Assembly: GCF_021129305.1 (NCBI RefSeq)
Contig: NZ_JAJOMB010000004.1
Coordinates: 1 to 64,000 of the forward strand
Direction: 5' to 3'
DNA from: Kineosporia babensis
GTDB lineage: Bacteria; Actinomycetota; Actinomycetes; Actinomycetales; Kineosporiaceae
Length of the DNA: 64,000 nt
Under the pieces are notes generated by a model that made no database searches, was not told where the DNA came from, and worked only from the letters and a program-made list of their open reading frames with translations. Within the stretch, counting starts at the first letter, position 1. Each line of letters opens with the position of its first letter. This document shows, piece by piece, positions 7,587 to 15,769 of the stretch. Made by a program: the position numbers and the translations under genes.

Positions 7587-8468
7587 ATGCCTGATCCAGA
7601 GAACGACCTGGGCGCCCTGCTGCGCGCCTGGCGCGACCGATGCTCACCGGTCGACGTCGGTCTGCCGGCTCACGGTCGCCGCCGGGCCCGGGGGCTGCGC
7701 CGGGAGGAACTGGCCGGCCTGGCGGGCGTCAGCGTCGACTACCTCGTTCGTCTGGAGCAGGGCCGATCACGCCGTCCCAGCCCGTCGGTCACTGCTGCGC
7801 TGGCCCGAGCCCTGCAGTTGGACGAGCAGGAAAGCGCTGTCCTCTACCGGGCGGCCGGGCTGCCGGTGCCGACCGGCCAGACCGTTCCGGTGCACGTTCC
7901 GCCCGGAGTCCAGCGTCTGGTGACCCGGATGGATGAGTACCCGGTCGCGGTGTACGCAGCTGACTGGACCCTGATCACCTGGAATGCGCTGTGGAGCGCG
8001 CTGAGCGGTGACCCCGGGGCCGATCCGTCGGGCGAACGCAACCTGATCAGCGCCACTTTCTGTAAGGCACCGGCGTGGGCGACCATGCACGGGACCGACG
8101 AGGCGCTCGAGCGCGCTCTGGTGTCCGACCTGCGCCATGCGGTGACCACCTACCCGAACGACGAAGATCTCAGGGCTCTGGTGGCCCAGGTCTGCGAGAC
8201 AAGCCCAAGATTCCGCGACCTTTGGGCCTCAGGAGTCGCCGGGCAACACTTCAGTTCCCGAAAGACGATGCATCATCGACTGGTCGGTGAACTCGTCCTC
8301 GACTGTGACGTCCTGACCGTGCCGGGGTCGGACCTGAAGATCACCGTCTACACCGCCGCGGCGGGAGGCCCGGATGCCGAGCGCCTGCAGTTCCTGCGAG
8401 TCGGTGCCCTGAATGCGTTGCCAGGTAACGCGGTTCCTACCGTAGTGGAGAGTACTGGTTCGCCCTGA
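7587..8468 (+). CDS. XRE-family regulator, MmyB-like
   Basis: 293 aa. The N-terminus has the helix-turn-helix LRREELAGLAGVSVDYLVRLEQGR preceded by RARGLRR, diagnostic of the actinobacterial XRE/MmyB group. Residues 110-290 form the PAS-like MmyB ligand-binding region (YPVAVYAADWTLITWNALW, NLISATF, LDCDVLTVPGSDLKITVYTA). In this group the C-terminal domain is thought to bind a fatty-acid-like or other small ligand, and regulators often control a divergent SDR gene. Here the SDR is divergent and an aldo/keto reductase follows 22 nt after the stop. The shared promoter box makes local control of both likely. Start ATG is supported by the family's usual N-terminus. Confidence 0.9.
   Translation: MPDPENDLGALLRAWRDRCSPVDVGLPAHGRRRARGLRREELAGLAGVSVDYLVRLEQGRSRRPSPSVTAALARALQLDEQESAVLYRAAGLPVPTGQTVPVHVPPGVQRLVTRMDEYPVAVYAADWTLITWNALWSALSGDPGADPSGERNLISATFCKAPAWATMHGTDEALERALVSDLRHAVTTYPNDEDLRALVAQVCETSPRFRDLWASGVAGQHFSSRKTMHHRLVGELVLDCDVLTVPGSDLKITVYTAAAGGPDAERLQFLRVGALNALPGNAVPTVVESTGSP
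8421..8458 (+). promoter_or_regulatory. Promoter-like box upstream of the aldo/keto reductase
   Basis: Lies inside the 3' end of the XRE gene. Read on the plus strand it has GGTAACG, TTCCTACCGTAG and GTACTGGTTC, matching the SDR box in inverted orientation with an exact 12-base core. It ends about 33 nt before the aldo/keto reductase start. Confidence 0.6.
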
Positions 8469-8490
8469 ACACCCGCAGGAACCTGAACCC

Positions 8491-9381
8491 ATGAACAACC
8501 TCACCCTCAACAATGGTGTGACGATGCCTGCCCTGGGCTTCAGCGTCTTCCAGAACCCGCCTGCCGAGACCCGCGCCAGCGTGGAGAGCGCCCTGGCGGC
8601 CGGATATCGTCAGATCACCACGGCAGCGGCTTATTTCAGCGAGCCCCAGGTCGGTGAGGCGATCGCGGCCTCCGGCATCGGCCGCGACGATCTCTTCCTC
8701 CAGACCAGCCTGTGGATCAGCGACTACGGCTACGAGGAGACGCTGCACGGCTTCGACAAGAGCGCCCGCAAGCTCGGCGTCGAGCAGATCGACCTGGTCC
8801 TGCTGCACCAGCCGCTGCCCTCTGCCTTCGAGCGCACCCTGGAGGCGTACCGGGCGCTGGAGACTCTGCTGGCCGACGGCCGGGTCCGGGCGATCGGGGT
8901 CAGCAACTTCATGGTGGACGCCCTGAACATGCTGCTCGAGAAGGTGAACGTGGTGCCGGCCGTGAACCAGATCGAGCTGCACCCGTTCTTCACCCAGCCG
9001 GGCGTGCAGAAGCTGAACGCCGAACACGGCATCCTCACCCAGGCATGGTCACCGATCGGCGGTGTCACCTTCTACCCGGGCTGGGCCGGCAGCACCAACC
9101 ACCCGAGCGCCCTGACCGACCCGACCCTGGTCGCCATCGCCGAGAGCCACGGCAGGACCACGGCCCAGGTGATGCTCCGCTGGCACCTGCAGCAGGGACG
9201 CTCCGCGATCCCGAAGTCCGCCAACCCTGGACGCATCGCCGAGAACCTGGATGTCTTCGGGTTCGAGCTCACCGCAGGCGAACTGGCCACCATCGATGCC
9301 TTGGACACCGGCGTTCGTGGCGGTCCGGACCCGGCCCTGATCACCCTGGACACCTTCAAGGGCGACATCCCCGAGGCCTGA
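8491..9381 (+). CDS. Aldo/keto reductase-like protein with altered catalytic tetrad
   Basis: 296 aa, the usual AKR length, with the barrel signature: NNGVTMPALGFSVFQ at the N-terminus, AIGVSNF, the NQIELHPFF strand and the IPKSANPGRIAENLDVF cofactor segment. Tyr48 (AAAYFSE) and His106 (LLHQP) are present. The Asp of the usual D-T-A-x-x-Y motif is Thr43, and the catalytic Lys of the TTKLW-type motif is Ser73 (QTSLW). Classical hydride transfer needs Asp and Lys to tune the Tyr, so activity may be changed or lost. AGGA lies upstream of the ATG. It sits just after the XRE regulator and is followed by a strong hairpin. Confidence 0.88.
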   Translation: MNNLTLNNGVTMPALGFSVFQNPPAETRASVESALAAGYRQITTAAAYFSEPQVGEAIAASGIGRDDLFLQTSLWISDYGYEETLHGFDKSARKLGVEQIDLVLLHQPLPSAFERTLEAYRALETLLADGRVRAIGVSNFMVDALNMLLEKVNVVPAVNQIELHPFFTQPGVQKLNAEHGILTQAWSPIGGVTFYPGWAGSTNHPSALTDPTLVAIAESHGRTTAQVMLRWHLQQGRSAIPKSANPGRIAENLDVFGFELTAGELATIDALDTGVRGGPDPALITLDTFKGDIPEA

Positions 9382-9394
9382 TCCAGGCCGCTCC

Positions 9395-9431
9395 GGTGTG
9401 GGACCCGTCTGCGAGCGACGGGTCCCACACC
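9395..9431. terminator. Hairpin terminator after aldo/keto reductase
   Basis: Perfect 15-bp stem GGTGTGGGACCCGTC / GACGGGTCCCACACC with a 7-base loop, starting 14 nt after the stop. It lies between converging genes and can serve both strands. Confidence 0.8.
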
Positions 9432-9479
9432 AGCGCCCAGCACTGACGGCGGCCATGCCAACGCTTGGCCCGTTGACGA

Positions 9480-9974
9480 TCAGACGCCCTCGCCCGAACG
9501 GTACTCCGCGCTGCGCACAGCAACCTGTTCGAGCCGTTCCAGAAGTTGTTGCGCCCCGGCGACCGCCTGAAAGTCCACCAGATGCTTCTCCCGGTCGAAG
9601 TCTGAAGCGTAGAACGACCGTAAAGTCACGGAGGTTCGTGCCCCCGCGTCCACCGCCTCGATCGTCACCACCGAACGAGAAGGGGCCAAACCATGTTCGG
9701 CAGAGCCTTGATGGACATACGTGACCCGCTGACCTGGTTCAACGTCGTCGAACAGGTACAGATTGTCGAATCTGGAACCGTCCGGGCCCTGCATCACCAC
9801 GTCGAATCGGCCACCTTCGCGGACGTCAAGTTCGAGAACCGTACTGGTGAACCCACTAGGTCCCCACCAGCGGGCGATCGCCGTCGGGTCGATCCACGCC
9901 GACCAGATCTGGTCAGGCGAGGCGGTCATCACTCTCGTAACCTCAACATCGGGCGTGATCGAGTCATGCGGCAC
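9480..9974 (-). CDS. SRPBCC / AHSA1-type protein
   Basis: 164 aa. It has the typical AHSA1 (SRPBCC superfamily) layout: VTRVMTASPDQIWSAWIDPTAIARWWGPSGF at the N-terminus, LDVREGGRFDVVMQGPDG, and V(T)YVHQG-type strands before a C-terminal helix (FQAVAGAQQLLERLEQV). Such proteins form a hydrophobic-cavity helix-grip fold and usually bind small ligands; most are uncharacterised. The gene is a single unit convergent with the aldo/keto reductase. No partner gene such as an ArsR regulator lies beside it, although the two are often paired elsewhere. Confidence 0.88.
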   Translation of the reverse strand: MPHDSITPDVEVTRVMTASPDQIWSAWIDPTAIARWWGPSGFTSTVLELDVREGGRFDVVMQGPDGSRFDNLYLFDDVEPGQRVTYVHQGSAEHGLAPSRSVVTIEAVDAGARTSVTLRSFYASDFDREKHLVDFQAVAGAQQLLERLEQVAVRSAEYRSGEGV

Positions 9975-10064
9975 CCAGGAATCGTACGGTGCCGCTACGC
10001 CACCAACCAGAGCGCGAACCGCACAAGCCCGTGCCTTCAGAAGGAGAGACCAGGCACCCGCCTT

Positions 10065-10424
10065 TCACCTTCCGGCGACCAGCCGCAGACGGGGCGCAGA
10101 TACCTCGGCCAGCTGAAACGTCCGCCCCTCCGGACCGACCTCCTCGTCCACGAATCGGCTGGCCTCCAGCAGCCTCGTGCCCAACTCCGCGCACTGAGCG
10201 CTCGTCAGCTCGAAGCAGTCGCCCACGGTGACACGAGGCGAGCTGACCCGAACGACGATCGGATCGGCCAGCAGATCGAGGTCGACGCGTTGGGCAACCC
10301 GGACCCGAACCATCTCGCCGGTTGCCTCGACCTGAGCGATCACCCGCTCATGATCAATGGCTTCCTCATCGACCACGGACGACCGCTGCCAGAGGTGCTG
10401 CTCTCCATGCTGAACCTCGCGCAT
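10065..10424 (-). CDS. Small conserved actinobacterial protein (DUF6907-like)
   Basis: 119 aa from the ATG at 10424, which has GGGGGAG five bases upstream; the longer frame lacks such a site. The sequence has an acidic N-terminal part, a beta-rich centre (MVRVRVAQRVDLDLLADPIVVRVSS) and a C-terminal helix (SAQCAELGTRLLEASRFV). Small proteins with a strand pattern then an LTxxxAxxLAxxLxxA helix commonly lie beside WhiJ-type XRE/DUF397 pairs. This one is divergent from such a pair. The DUF label is a resemblance, not a firm match, and no biochemical role is known. Confidence 0.6.
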   Translation of the reverse strand: MREVQHGEQHLWQRSSVVDEEAIDHERVIAQVEATGEMVRVRVAQRVDLDLLADPIVVRVSSPRVTVGDCFELTSAQCAELGTRLLEASRFVDEEVGPEGRTFQLAEVSAPRLRLVAGR

Positions 10425-10724
10425 CTCGCGCTCCCCCGTCGCATCCCCTGAAGATTCTTGAGTACAGTCCGGCGGACGATGATCCCCGCAGGAAAACAAC
10501 GGGCCAGTGGACGATTTCCATGCGCCTGGCACCCGCTTCTCACCGTCCGCCGAACCATTCCGGCCGACCCCGAAGCATTTCTTGGTCGACCGGAGTTTCT
10601 GACGGCGCACGCCGGAGGGCGGGGAGGGACCGCGAATCCCCGACGTGCGCCTGCGTACAGTCTTTCCGAATTACCTGAGGGTACGAAATGTAGCCATCGG
10701 CTACGGTCTTTTGGTTACCGAGAG

Positions 10725-11564
10725 ATGGGTCATCATGAGTACATGCCCCGGAGCACATTTGAGCGAGGAAAGAGCAACACGACATTTGTCGGCCGCAGAA
10801 TCGGTGCGCAACTCAAACGCCTGAGAGAAGAGGCCGGCGTCGACATGCCCGACCTCGACCGCTCCGGCTTCATGTCGCGCCAGACGCTCTGGCGCCTGGA
10901 GTCCGGACAGGGGCCGTACAGCGAAGTCAAGGTCAGGGCGCTGTGCGGAAGGTACGGCGCGGAGCCTGACCAGATGTACAAGCTGCTGGAGATGACCGAA
11001 CGGTGGCGGGAGAACAGCTTCCACGAGCCGTACGGAACGCGGTTCGGGCTGTACTTGGAAACCGAGCAGGAGGCGCGCGAGATCGTTGCTGTCCACGAGA
11101 CGGTGATCAATGGACTTCTCCAGACCCGCGATTACCACCGAGGTCTGTGCGAACTGATCCCGCCCCTCACCAATGCCGATCGGGAGATCGAACTGCGCGC
11201 TCAACGGCAGTCCCTCTTTTTCGAGCGTGACGACGCGAGCCTCACCGTGGTGATGGATGAATCCGCGCTCACCCAGCGGGTCGGCTCCAGCAGCGTGATG
11301 GCCGAACAGATAAGGCACCTTCGACGGATCGCCAGTCTTCCGAACGTGGATATTCGGTTCATTCCCTCGAACAAGGCGCACCAGGCAATGATCTACGGGG
11401 CCTTCACCCTCATGAAAATCGACGACACAGAGACCGTGATCTACATGGAGTCGTTCAACGGGTCGAACTGGGTGAGTGACGCACGGATCGTCGAGCGCTA
11501 CAAGCGCGTAGCCGACTCTATTATCGCTGCTGGGACCACCGACATCAGGGAGGGAACAGCGTGA
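10725..11564 (+). CDS. WhiJ-like XRE regulator with DUF5753 domain
   Basis: 279 aa from ATG 10725 (ATG 10743 is an equal alternative). The helix-turn-helix spans about residues 20-75 (IGAQLKRLREEAGVDMPDL, SRQTLWRLESGQGPYSEVKVRALCGRYG). The remainder matches the DUF5753 sensor region: VAVHETVINGLLQTRDYHRGL, LRAQRQSLFF, VVMDESALTQRVGSSSVMAEQIRHL, NVDIRFIPSNKAHQAM and YMESFNGSNWVSD. In Streptomyces, members of this family (WhiJ, AbaA-type loci) control development or secondary metabolism with a partner DUF397 protein. That partner follows here with a GTGA overlap. Confidence 0.92.
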   Translation: MGHHEYMPRSTFERGKSNTTFVGRRIGAQLKRLREEAGVDMPDLDRSGFMSRQTLWRLESGQGPYSEVKVRALCGRYGAEPDQMYKLLEMTERWRENSFHEPYGTRFGLYLETEQEAREIVAVHETVINGLLQTRDYHRGLCELIPPLTNADREIELRAQRQSLFFERDDASLTVVMDESALTQRVGSSSVMAEQIRHLRRIASLPNVDIRFIPSNKAHQAMIYGAFTLMKIDDTETVIYMESFNGSNWVSDARIVERYKRVADSIIAAGTTDIREGTA

Positions 11565-11755
11565 TCACGCCTTGGGCGAAGTCGAAACGATCCGGTTCTG
11601 AAGGCCAGTGCGTCGAACAGCGCCAGAACGGCCCCGTTCGGCAGATCAGAGACAGCAAGCACCCCGACGGCGCCGTCCTCACCATCAGCAGCCACGCCTA
11701 CGCCGAACTCTTGGGCGCGGCCAAGTCCGGCAGCCTGGACGGTCTCTCCAAGTAG
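11561..11755 (+). CDS. DUF397 protein
   Basis: 64 aa, GTG start overlapping the stop of the XRE gene by 4 nt. It shows the DUF397 pattern: W-x-KS-x-x-SG-x-x-x-CVE, then VRQIRDSKHPDGAVLTISSHAYAELL. DUF397 proteins act as antagonists or partners of the neighbouring WhiJ-type regulators. Translational coupling supports a matched pair. Confidence 0.9.
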   Translation: MITPWAKSKRSGSEGQCVEQRQNGPVRQIRDSKHPDGAVLTISSHAYAELLGAAKSGSLDGLSK

Positions 11756-11856
11756 GAACGGCCTTGAACGTTGTCCTCGGGAGATCCTCGGCCCGGGGAC
11801 AACAACCCAAAGGCAACTGTCACGCGTCCACAATTCCGAAACGCCCCACAGCAAGC

Positions 11857-11934
11857 CTGGTCGGCGCTCGTCCGACCGAAGTCGAGACCCCGCCGCTCAG
11901 TGCAACGGTGACCGTTGACGGCTGACTACCGCGC
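11857..11934 (+). repeat. ~78 bp dispersed repeat, copy 2
   Basis: Counterpart of 6083-6161, same orientation, 5.7 kb away. This copy includes the real 3' end of the YesL-like gene (minus strand, stop at 11897) plus about 40 bases downstream of it. It is therefore likely the original, and copy 1 the displaced fragment. Confidence 0.75.
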
Positions 11935-12481
11935 AGGCGGCGAGCACCAGCATGCCGGGAACGAGGACCACGGTGGGCGCGAACATCCAGACGATGGTAA
12001 AGCTCAACCCCAGGGCTAAGAGCAGCAGCGCTGAGCCGCCCAGGTCGCGCACCGTGGCCTCAGCAGCAGCCCGGATCAGGTCTGGCCAGCGCTGGTCCGG
12101 GCTCCACAGCGCCGCGGCGCGCAGCAGCACGATTGCGGCTACCACGGTCACGGCCGCCGAGATCCAGGCGGCGCTGCCACCGCCCGGCATACCTTCAAGG
12201 TCGGCCCGGGCGAAGGTGGTGACCGCTGCCGCTGCTGTCACTGCGGTGAGGGCGCCCCAACCCCACCCGTGACGCACAGCACGCCGAAAATCGGCCCACA
12301 AGTAGCGTAACGAGTCCGAACTGCCCTCGACATGGCGGCGGAGGTGCGCGCACCCCGCGGCCAGCGCGGGAAGGGCGGTGAGCCCAGGCAGGGCGAGCAG
12401 CGCGACGGCCAGACTCACCACCAGCATCTCGGCGAACAGGCCGGTCCGGCCGGACGTTACCGCGGTCTGGCTCATGCTCAT
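11897..12481 (-). CDS. YesL-like (DUF624) membrane protein
   Basis: 194 aa with about five hydrophobic segments. The N-terminal part ALPGLTALPALAAGCAHLRRHVEG followed by LWADFRRAVRHGWGWG matches the DUF624/YesL layout: a membrane helix, a Pro-containing turn, then an amphipathic F-R-R-x-x-x segment. YesL-type proteins are regularly encoded with carbohydrate ABC importers, but their role is unknown. The ATG at 12481 overlaps the upstream permease stop, so it is the last gene of the importer operon. Its last codons lie in the repeat shared with 6083-6161. Confidence 0.75.
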   Translation of the reverse strand: MSMSQTAVTSGRTGLFAEMLVVSLAVALLALPGLTALPALAAGCAHLRRHVEGSSDSLRYLWADFRRAVRHGWGWGALTAVTAAAAVTTFARADLEGMPGGGSAAWISAAVTVVAAIVLLRAAALWSPDQRWPDLIRAAAEATVRDLGGSALLLLALGLSFTIVWMFAPTVVLVPGMLVLAACAVVSRQRSPLH

Positions 12482-13353
12482 CCTTTCAGTCCTTGGGTGG
12501 CGACGCCCTCGACCAGGTAGCGCTGGAAGATCAGGAAGAAGAGGACCACCGGCACCAGGGCCAGGACGGCCATCGCCATCTGGGCACCGTAGTCGGCGCT
12601 GGAGGTCTGGTCGACGAACAGCCGCAGCGCGATGGGCAGGGTGTAGAGCTCCGGGTTCTTCAGATACAGCAGCGGACCGAGGAAGTCGTTCCAGGTCCAG
12701 ATGAAGCTGAAGATCGCGCTGGTGACGATGGCCGGTTTCAGCAGGGGCAGCATGATCGACCAGAACGTGCGGTAGTGGCCGGCTCCGTCGACCCGGGCGG
12801 CCTCGTCGAGTTCCGGCGGCAGCCCACGCATGAACTGCACCATGAGGAAGACGAAAAAGGCATCGGCCGCAAGGTATTTCCCGATGAGCAGAGGTATGTA
12901 GGTGTCCACCAGGCCGGCATTGTTGAACATGATGTACTGAGGGATGATCACGACGTGGAACGGCAGGAGCAGCGTGCCGATCATGACCGCGAAATAGACT
13001 CCCCGGCCGGGAAACTGGATGCGCGCGAACGCATAGGCGGCCAGCGCCGAGGAGGCGACCGTACCGATCACCGAGAGCACCGCCAGCAGGACGGAGTTCT
13101 GGAAGAAGGTCCAGAACGAGACACCGCCGACGCCGCCCAGCACCTTGGTGTAGTTGTCGAAGGTGACGGCCGTGGGCAGCAGCGAGGCGTCGCCGCCGAT
13201 CTCGGCCGAGGGCTTGAACGTGGACAGCACCATCCACGCGACCGGGTAGAGGATGACGGCAAGAACGACCAGGACGACCGCATGGAAACCCACGGTCCGT
13301 GCTCGTCGCTGCCGGTGGACGAGAGTCCGGGTGGTCGTGGCCGCAGTGGTCAT
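12478..13353 (-). CDS. Carbohydrate ABC transporter permease, MalG-type
   Basis: 291 aa, six predicted membrane helices. Residues 70-270 form the binding-protein-dependent permease domain. The EAA loop ELDEAARVDGAGHYRTFW contacts the ATPase, and the C-terminal YLVEGVATQGLKG is the standard ending of MalG-type (CUT1) subunits. ATGA overlaps on both sides couple it to the MalF-type subunit upstream and the YesL-like gene downstream. No ATPase gene is in the operon; CUT1 importers often share an MsiK-type ATPase encoded elsewhere. Confidence 0.95.
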   Translation of the reverse strand: MTTAATTTRTLVHRQRRARTVGFHAVVLVVLAVILYPVAWMVLSTFKPSAEIGGDASLLPTAVTFDNYTKVLGGVGGVSFWTFFQNSVLLAVLSVIGTVASSALAAYAFARIQFPGRGVYFAVMIGTLLLPFHVVIIPQYIMFNNAGLVDTYIPLLIGKYLAADAFFVFLMVQFMRGLPPELDEAARVDGAGHYRTFWSIMLPLLKPAIVTSAIFSFIWTWNDFLGPLLYLKNPELYTLPIALRLFVDQTSSADYGAQMAMAVLALVPVVLFFLIFQRYLVEGVATQGLKG

Positions 13354-14309
13354 CGTCCCTCGTCTCCCGCGTAGTGGACCCAGAACCTGGACGTCCTGAA
13401 GAAGAGCACCGTGATCAGGGCGATCACCAGGGTAAGGATCCAGGCCATGGCTGCGGCATATCCCATCTGGAAGTCACGGAATCCACGCAGGTACAGATAC
13501 AGCGTGTAGAACAGAGTCGATCCGGCCGGTCCCCCGGTGCCGCCGGAGATGATGAACGCGGAGGCGAAGATCTGAAAGGCATTGATGGTCTCCAGCAGCA
13601 GATTGAAGAAGATCACCGGGGACAGCATGGGCACGGTGATGGCCAGGAACTTGCGGACCGGACCGGCCCCGTCCACGGCAGCAGCCTCGTACAGTTCCTT
13701 CGGCACCTGCTTGAGCCCGGCCAGGAAAATCACCATCGGACCACCGAACTGCCACATGGTCAGCAGGATCAGCATCCGCATCGACATGTCCGGGTCACCC
13801 ACCCACCCTCCGGCCGGGCGGCCGAGGAACTGCTGCAGCACGTCGACCGGCCCTTCGTCCATGAACAGGGCCTTCCACACGATCGCGATGGACACCGACG
13901 CGCCGACCAGCGAGGGCAGGTAGAAGGCCGACCGGTAGAAGCCGGCACCGCGGACTGTTGCGTTCAGCAGCAGCGCAACGGCCAGAGCAGCAGCAAGTTT
14001 CAACGGCGTGCCAACGAGCACGTAGACGCCGGTGACCTTCCAGGCCTGAAGGTAGTTGGGGTCGTCCAGCAGTCGGGTGAAATTGTCGAGCCCGACCCAC
14101 TGGGGTGCGGTGAAAAGGTTGTAGTCGGTGAACGCCAGGTACAGCGAAGCCACCATCGGACCGGCTGTCAACAGCAGGAAACCGATCAGCCAGGGACCGA
14201 GAAAAACATAGGCAGCACGGACGTTCTCAGTTCTTCTCCGGTTCCTGGGCCGAGGATGGAGGTGACTTCGCCGCTCGCCGGCCGGAACCTGGGTGAGTTC
14301 CAGAGTCAT
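13350..14309 (-). CDS. Carbohydrate ABC transporter permease, MalF-type
   Basis: 319 aa from the ATG at 14309, which has GGGGAG seven bases upstream; a longer open frame to 14618 overlaps the binding-protein gene and is rejected. The features are AYVFLGPWLIGFLLLTAGP, YLAFTDYNLF and the EAA loop ELYEAAAVDGAGPVRKFLAITVP, all CUT1 MalF-type. Six membrane helices are visible. It pairs with the MalG-type permease through a 4-nt overlap and lies 13 nt after the binding protein gene. Confidence 0.95.
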   Translation of the reverse strand: MTLELTQVPAGERRSHLHPRPRNRRRTENVRAAYVFLGPWLIGFLLLTAGPMVASLYLAFTDYNLFTAPQWVGLDNFTRLLDDPNYLQAWKVTGVYVLVGTPLKLAAALAVALLLNATVRGAGFYRSAFYLPSLVGASVSIAIVWKALFMDEGPVDVLQQFLGRPAGGWVGDPDMSMRMLILLTMWQFGGPMVIFLAGLKQVPKELYEAAAVDGAGPVRKFLAITVPMLSPVIFFNLLLETINAFQIFASAFIISGGTGGPAGSTLFYTLYLYLRGFRDFQMGYAAAMAWILTLVIALITVLFFRTSRFWVHYAGDEGR

Positions 14310-14322
14310 GGCGTCTCCCCAC

Positions 14323-15654
14323 TCAGCCGAGGGCGATTTCCGCTTCAGCGAACCAGCGATCCGCGGCCTCCTGAGGACTCGTGCGCCCGTAGGCCAGTTC
14401 GTCGGCAACCGTGACGAAGGTCTGTTCCATCGTCCCCAATCCCTTGACCGCCGGCGGGGCGGTGCCATCCAGGGAACCGGCGATCTGGTCCTGGTAGTCC
14501 AGGATCTTCTCGTCCAGGCTGTTCGCCTCGATCCCCTCGGTCGCGGTCTTGGAGGCCGGGGCACCTCGCGACATCCCGAAGATCCCTGCCACCTCGGGGT
14601 CGTTGAGCAGGAAGTCAACCAACTGGGCCGCGTTCGCGGGGTGATCAGAGTTCGCCCCGATCGACAGCATCAGGCCCGGCTTGAGGAACAAACCGGTGTC
14701 CTGGCCCTCGTCATGCGGCGGAAGCAGCAGGGACAACTCCGGACTGGCGGGGCCCTCGGCGAAACGCGGCAGGAAGTTGGCCCAGTTGATGTCGGCCGAG
14801 ACCTCTGCGATGCCGAGCGCATCGACACCGTCCAACTGAGCCTTACGCTCCGGCGGCATGACCGCCCTGGAATCGTTCAAGGCCGGGCTACGGGAGAACC
14901 AGCGCGCCAAGTCGGCCGGTTCAAACCCGAGCCGGCCGTCCTCGACGAAGGCCAGGCCCTGCTGCCCGAGCCAGATCTGGAAAAGCCAGAAGTACGCCGT
15001 GTAGTCCACTCCACCGTAGACCTCCGGGTCGCTGCCGGCCCCGGCCGCACCGGCCCGGGCCAGGAAGGCATCCCACTCGTCCCAGGTCATGTCGGCGTCG
15101 GGAACCTCGACCCCGAGCGTCTTGAGCAGCGGTTCGTTGAGCATCACCGCCATCGTGCTGCTGGAGGTGGTGACCGCCACGGTCTTGCCCTCGACCTTCC
15201 CGGCCTCGACCAGGGCCGGGTCCACCGCATCGACATCGATCAGCCCACCCAGGTAGTCCTCCAGCGGGGCGACGTGGCCGAAGCCTCCGTACTCGGCCAG
15301 GTAGGCCAGATCCATCTGGAAGACGTCGGGAAGAGTACGGCTGGCGGCCTCAGTGTTGCGTGCGGTCCAGTAGTCGGCGAAGGCAGAGAAGCTGGTCTTC
15401 ACCGTGACGTTGGGATTGGCCGCCTCGAACAGGTCGATCGCCTTCTCGTAACGCTCGGCCCGGCTGGCATCCCCCCACCAGGTGAAGTTGAGCGTCACCT
15501 TCTCCTGCGGATCGATCGTGGTGGACGGGGCCGAGGACCCGCCGGCCGTGCAGGCGCTCGCGGCCAGAAGGGCACCGATCGCCACGAAGCTGCCGGCGAT
15601 CCGGCCAACACGGTGCCGTCGGGGGCCAGCGCCCCTGCGCGCTCGAGATGTCAT
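14323..15654 (-). CDS. Extracellular carbohydrate-binding lipoprotein (ABC importer, family 1 type)
   Basis: 443 aa from the ATG at 15654, which has AAGGAGG five bases upstream. A lipoprotein signal runs to about residue 35, with Cys in LLAASAC as the predicted lipid anchor. The mature part is typical of CUT1 solute-binding proteins: VTLNFTWWGDASRAERYEKAIDLFEAANPNVTVKT near the N-terminus, then LPDVFQMDLAYLAEY, and FFLNDPEVAGIFG-like (LLNDPEVAGIFGMSRGAPAS). The likely ligand is an oligosaccharide. The DUF2264 protein and hydroxyacid dehydrogenase across the divergent regulator suggest plant or uronate-containing sugars, which is inference. Confidence 0.93.
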   Translation of the reverse strand: MTSRARRGAGPRRHRVGRIAGSFVAIGALLAASACTAGGSSAPSTTIDPQEKVTLNFTWWGDASRAERYEKAIDLFEAANPNVTVKTSFSAFADYWTARNTEAASRTLPDVFQMDLAYLAEYGGFGHVAPLEDYLGGLIDVDAVDPALVEAGKVEGKTVAVTTSSSTMAVMLNEPLLKTLGVEVPDADMTWDEWDAFLARAGAAGAGSDPEVYGGVDYTAYFWLFQIWLGQQGLAFVEDGRLGFEPADLARWFSRSPALNDSRAVMPPERKAQLDGVDALGIAEVSADINWANFLPRFAEGPASPELSLLLPPHDEGQDTGLFLKPGLMLSIGANSDHPANAAQLVDFLLNDPEVAGIFGMSRGAPASKTATEGIEANSLDEKILDYQDQIAGSLDGTAPPAVKGLGTMEQTFVTVADELAYGRTSPQEAADRWFAEAEIALG

Positions 15655-15769
15655 CGGAGCCTCCTTGCTCAGTTGACCTGCGATCTGCGGTAACTCGGCC
15701 GTCGAAGGACGCGAGAGACTGCATGCTGACACGACGCGTGCGCGTCTGCGTTCAAGCACACAAATTCGC

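Noticed and set aside
11897-13237. 446-codon frame joining the MalG-type and YesL-like genes
   Set aside because: Only its C-terminal part (from 12481) is the true YesL-like gene; the first part is the wrong frame of the permease.
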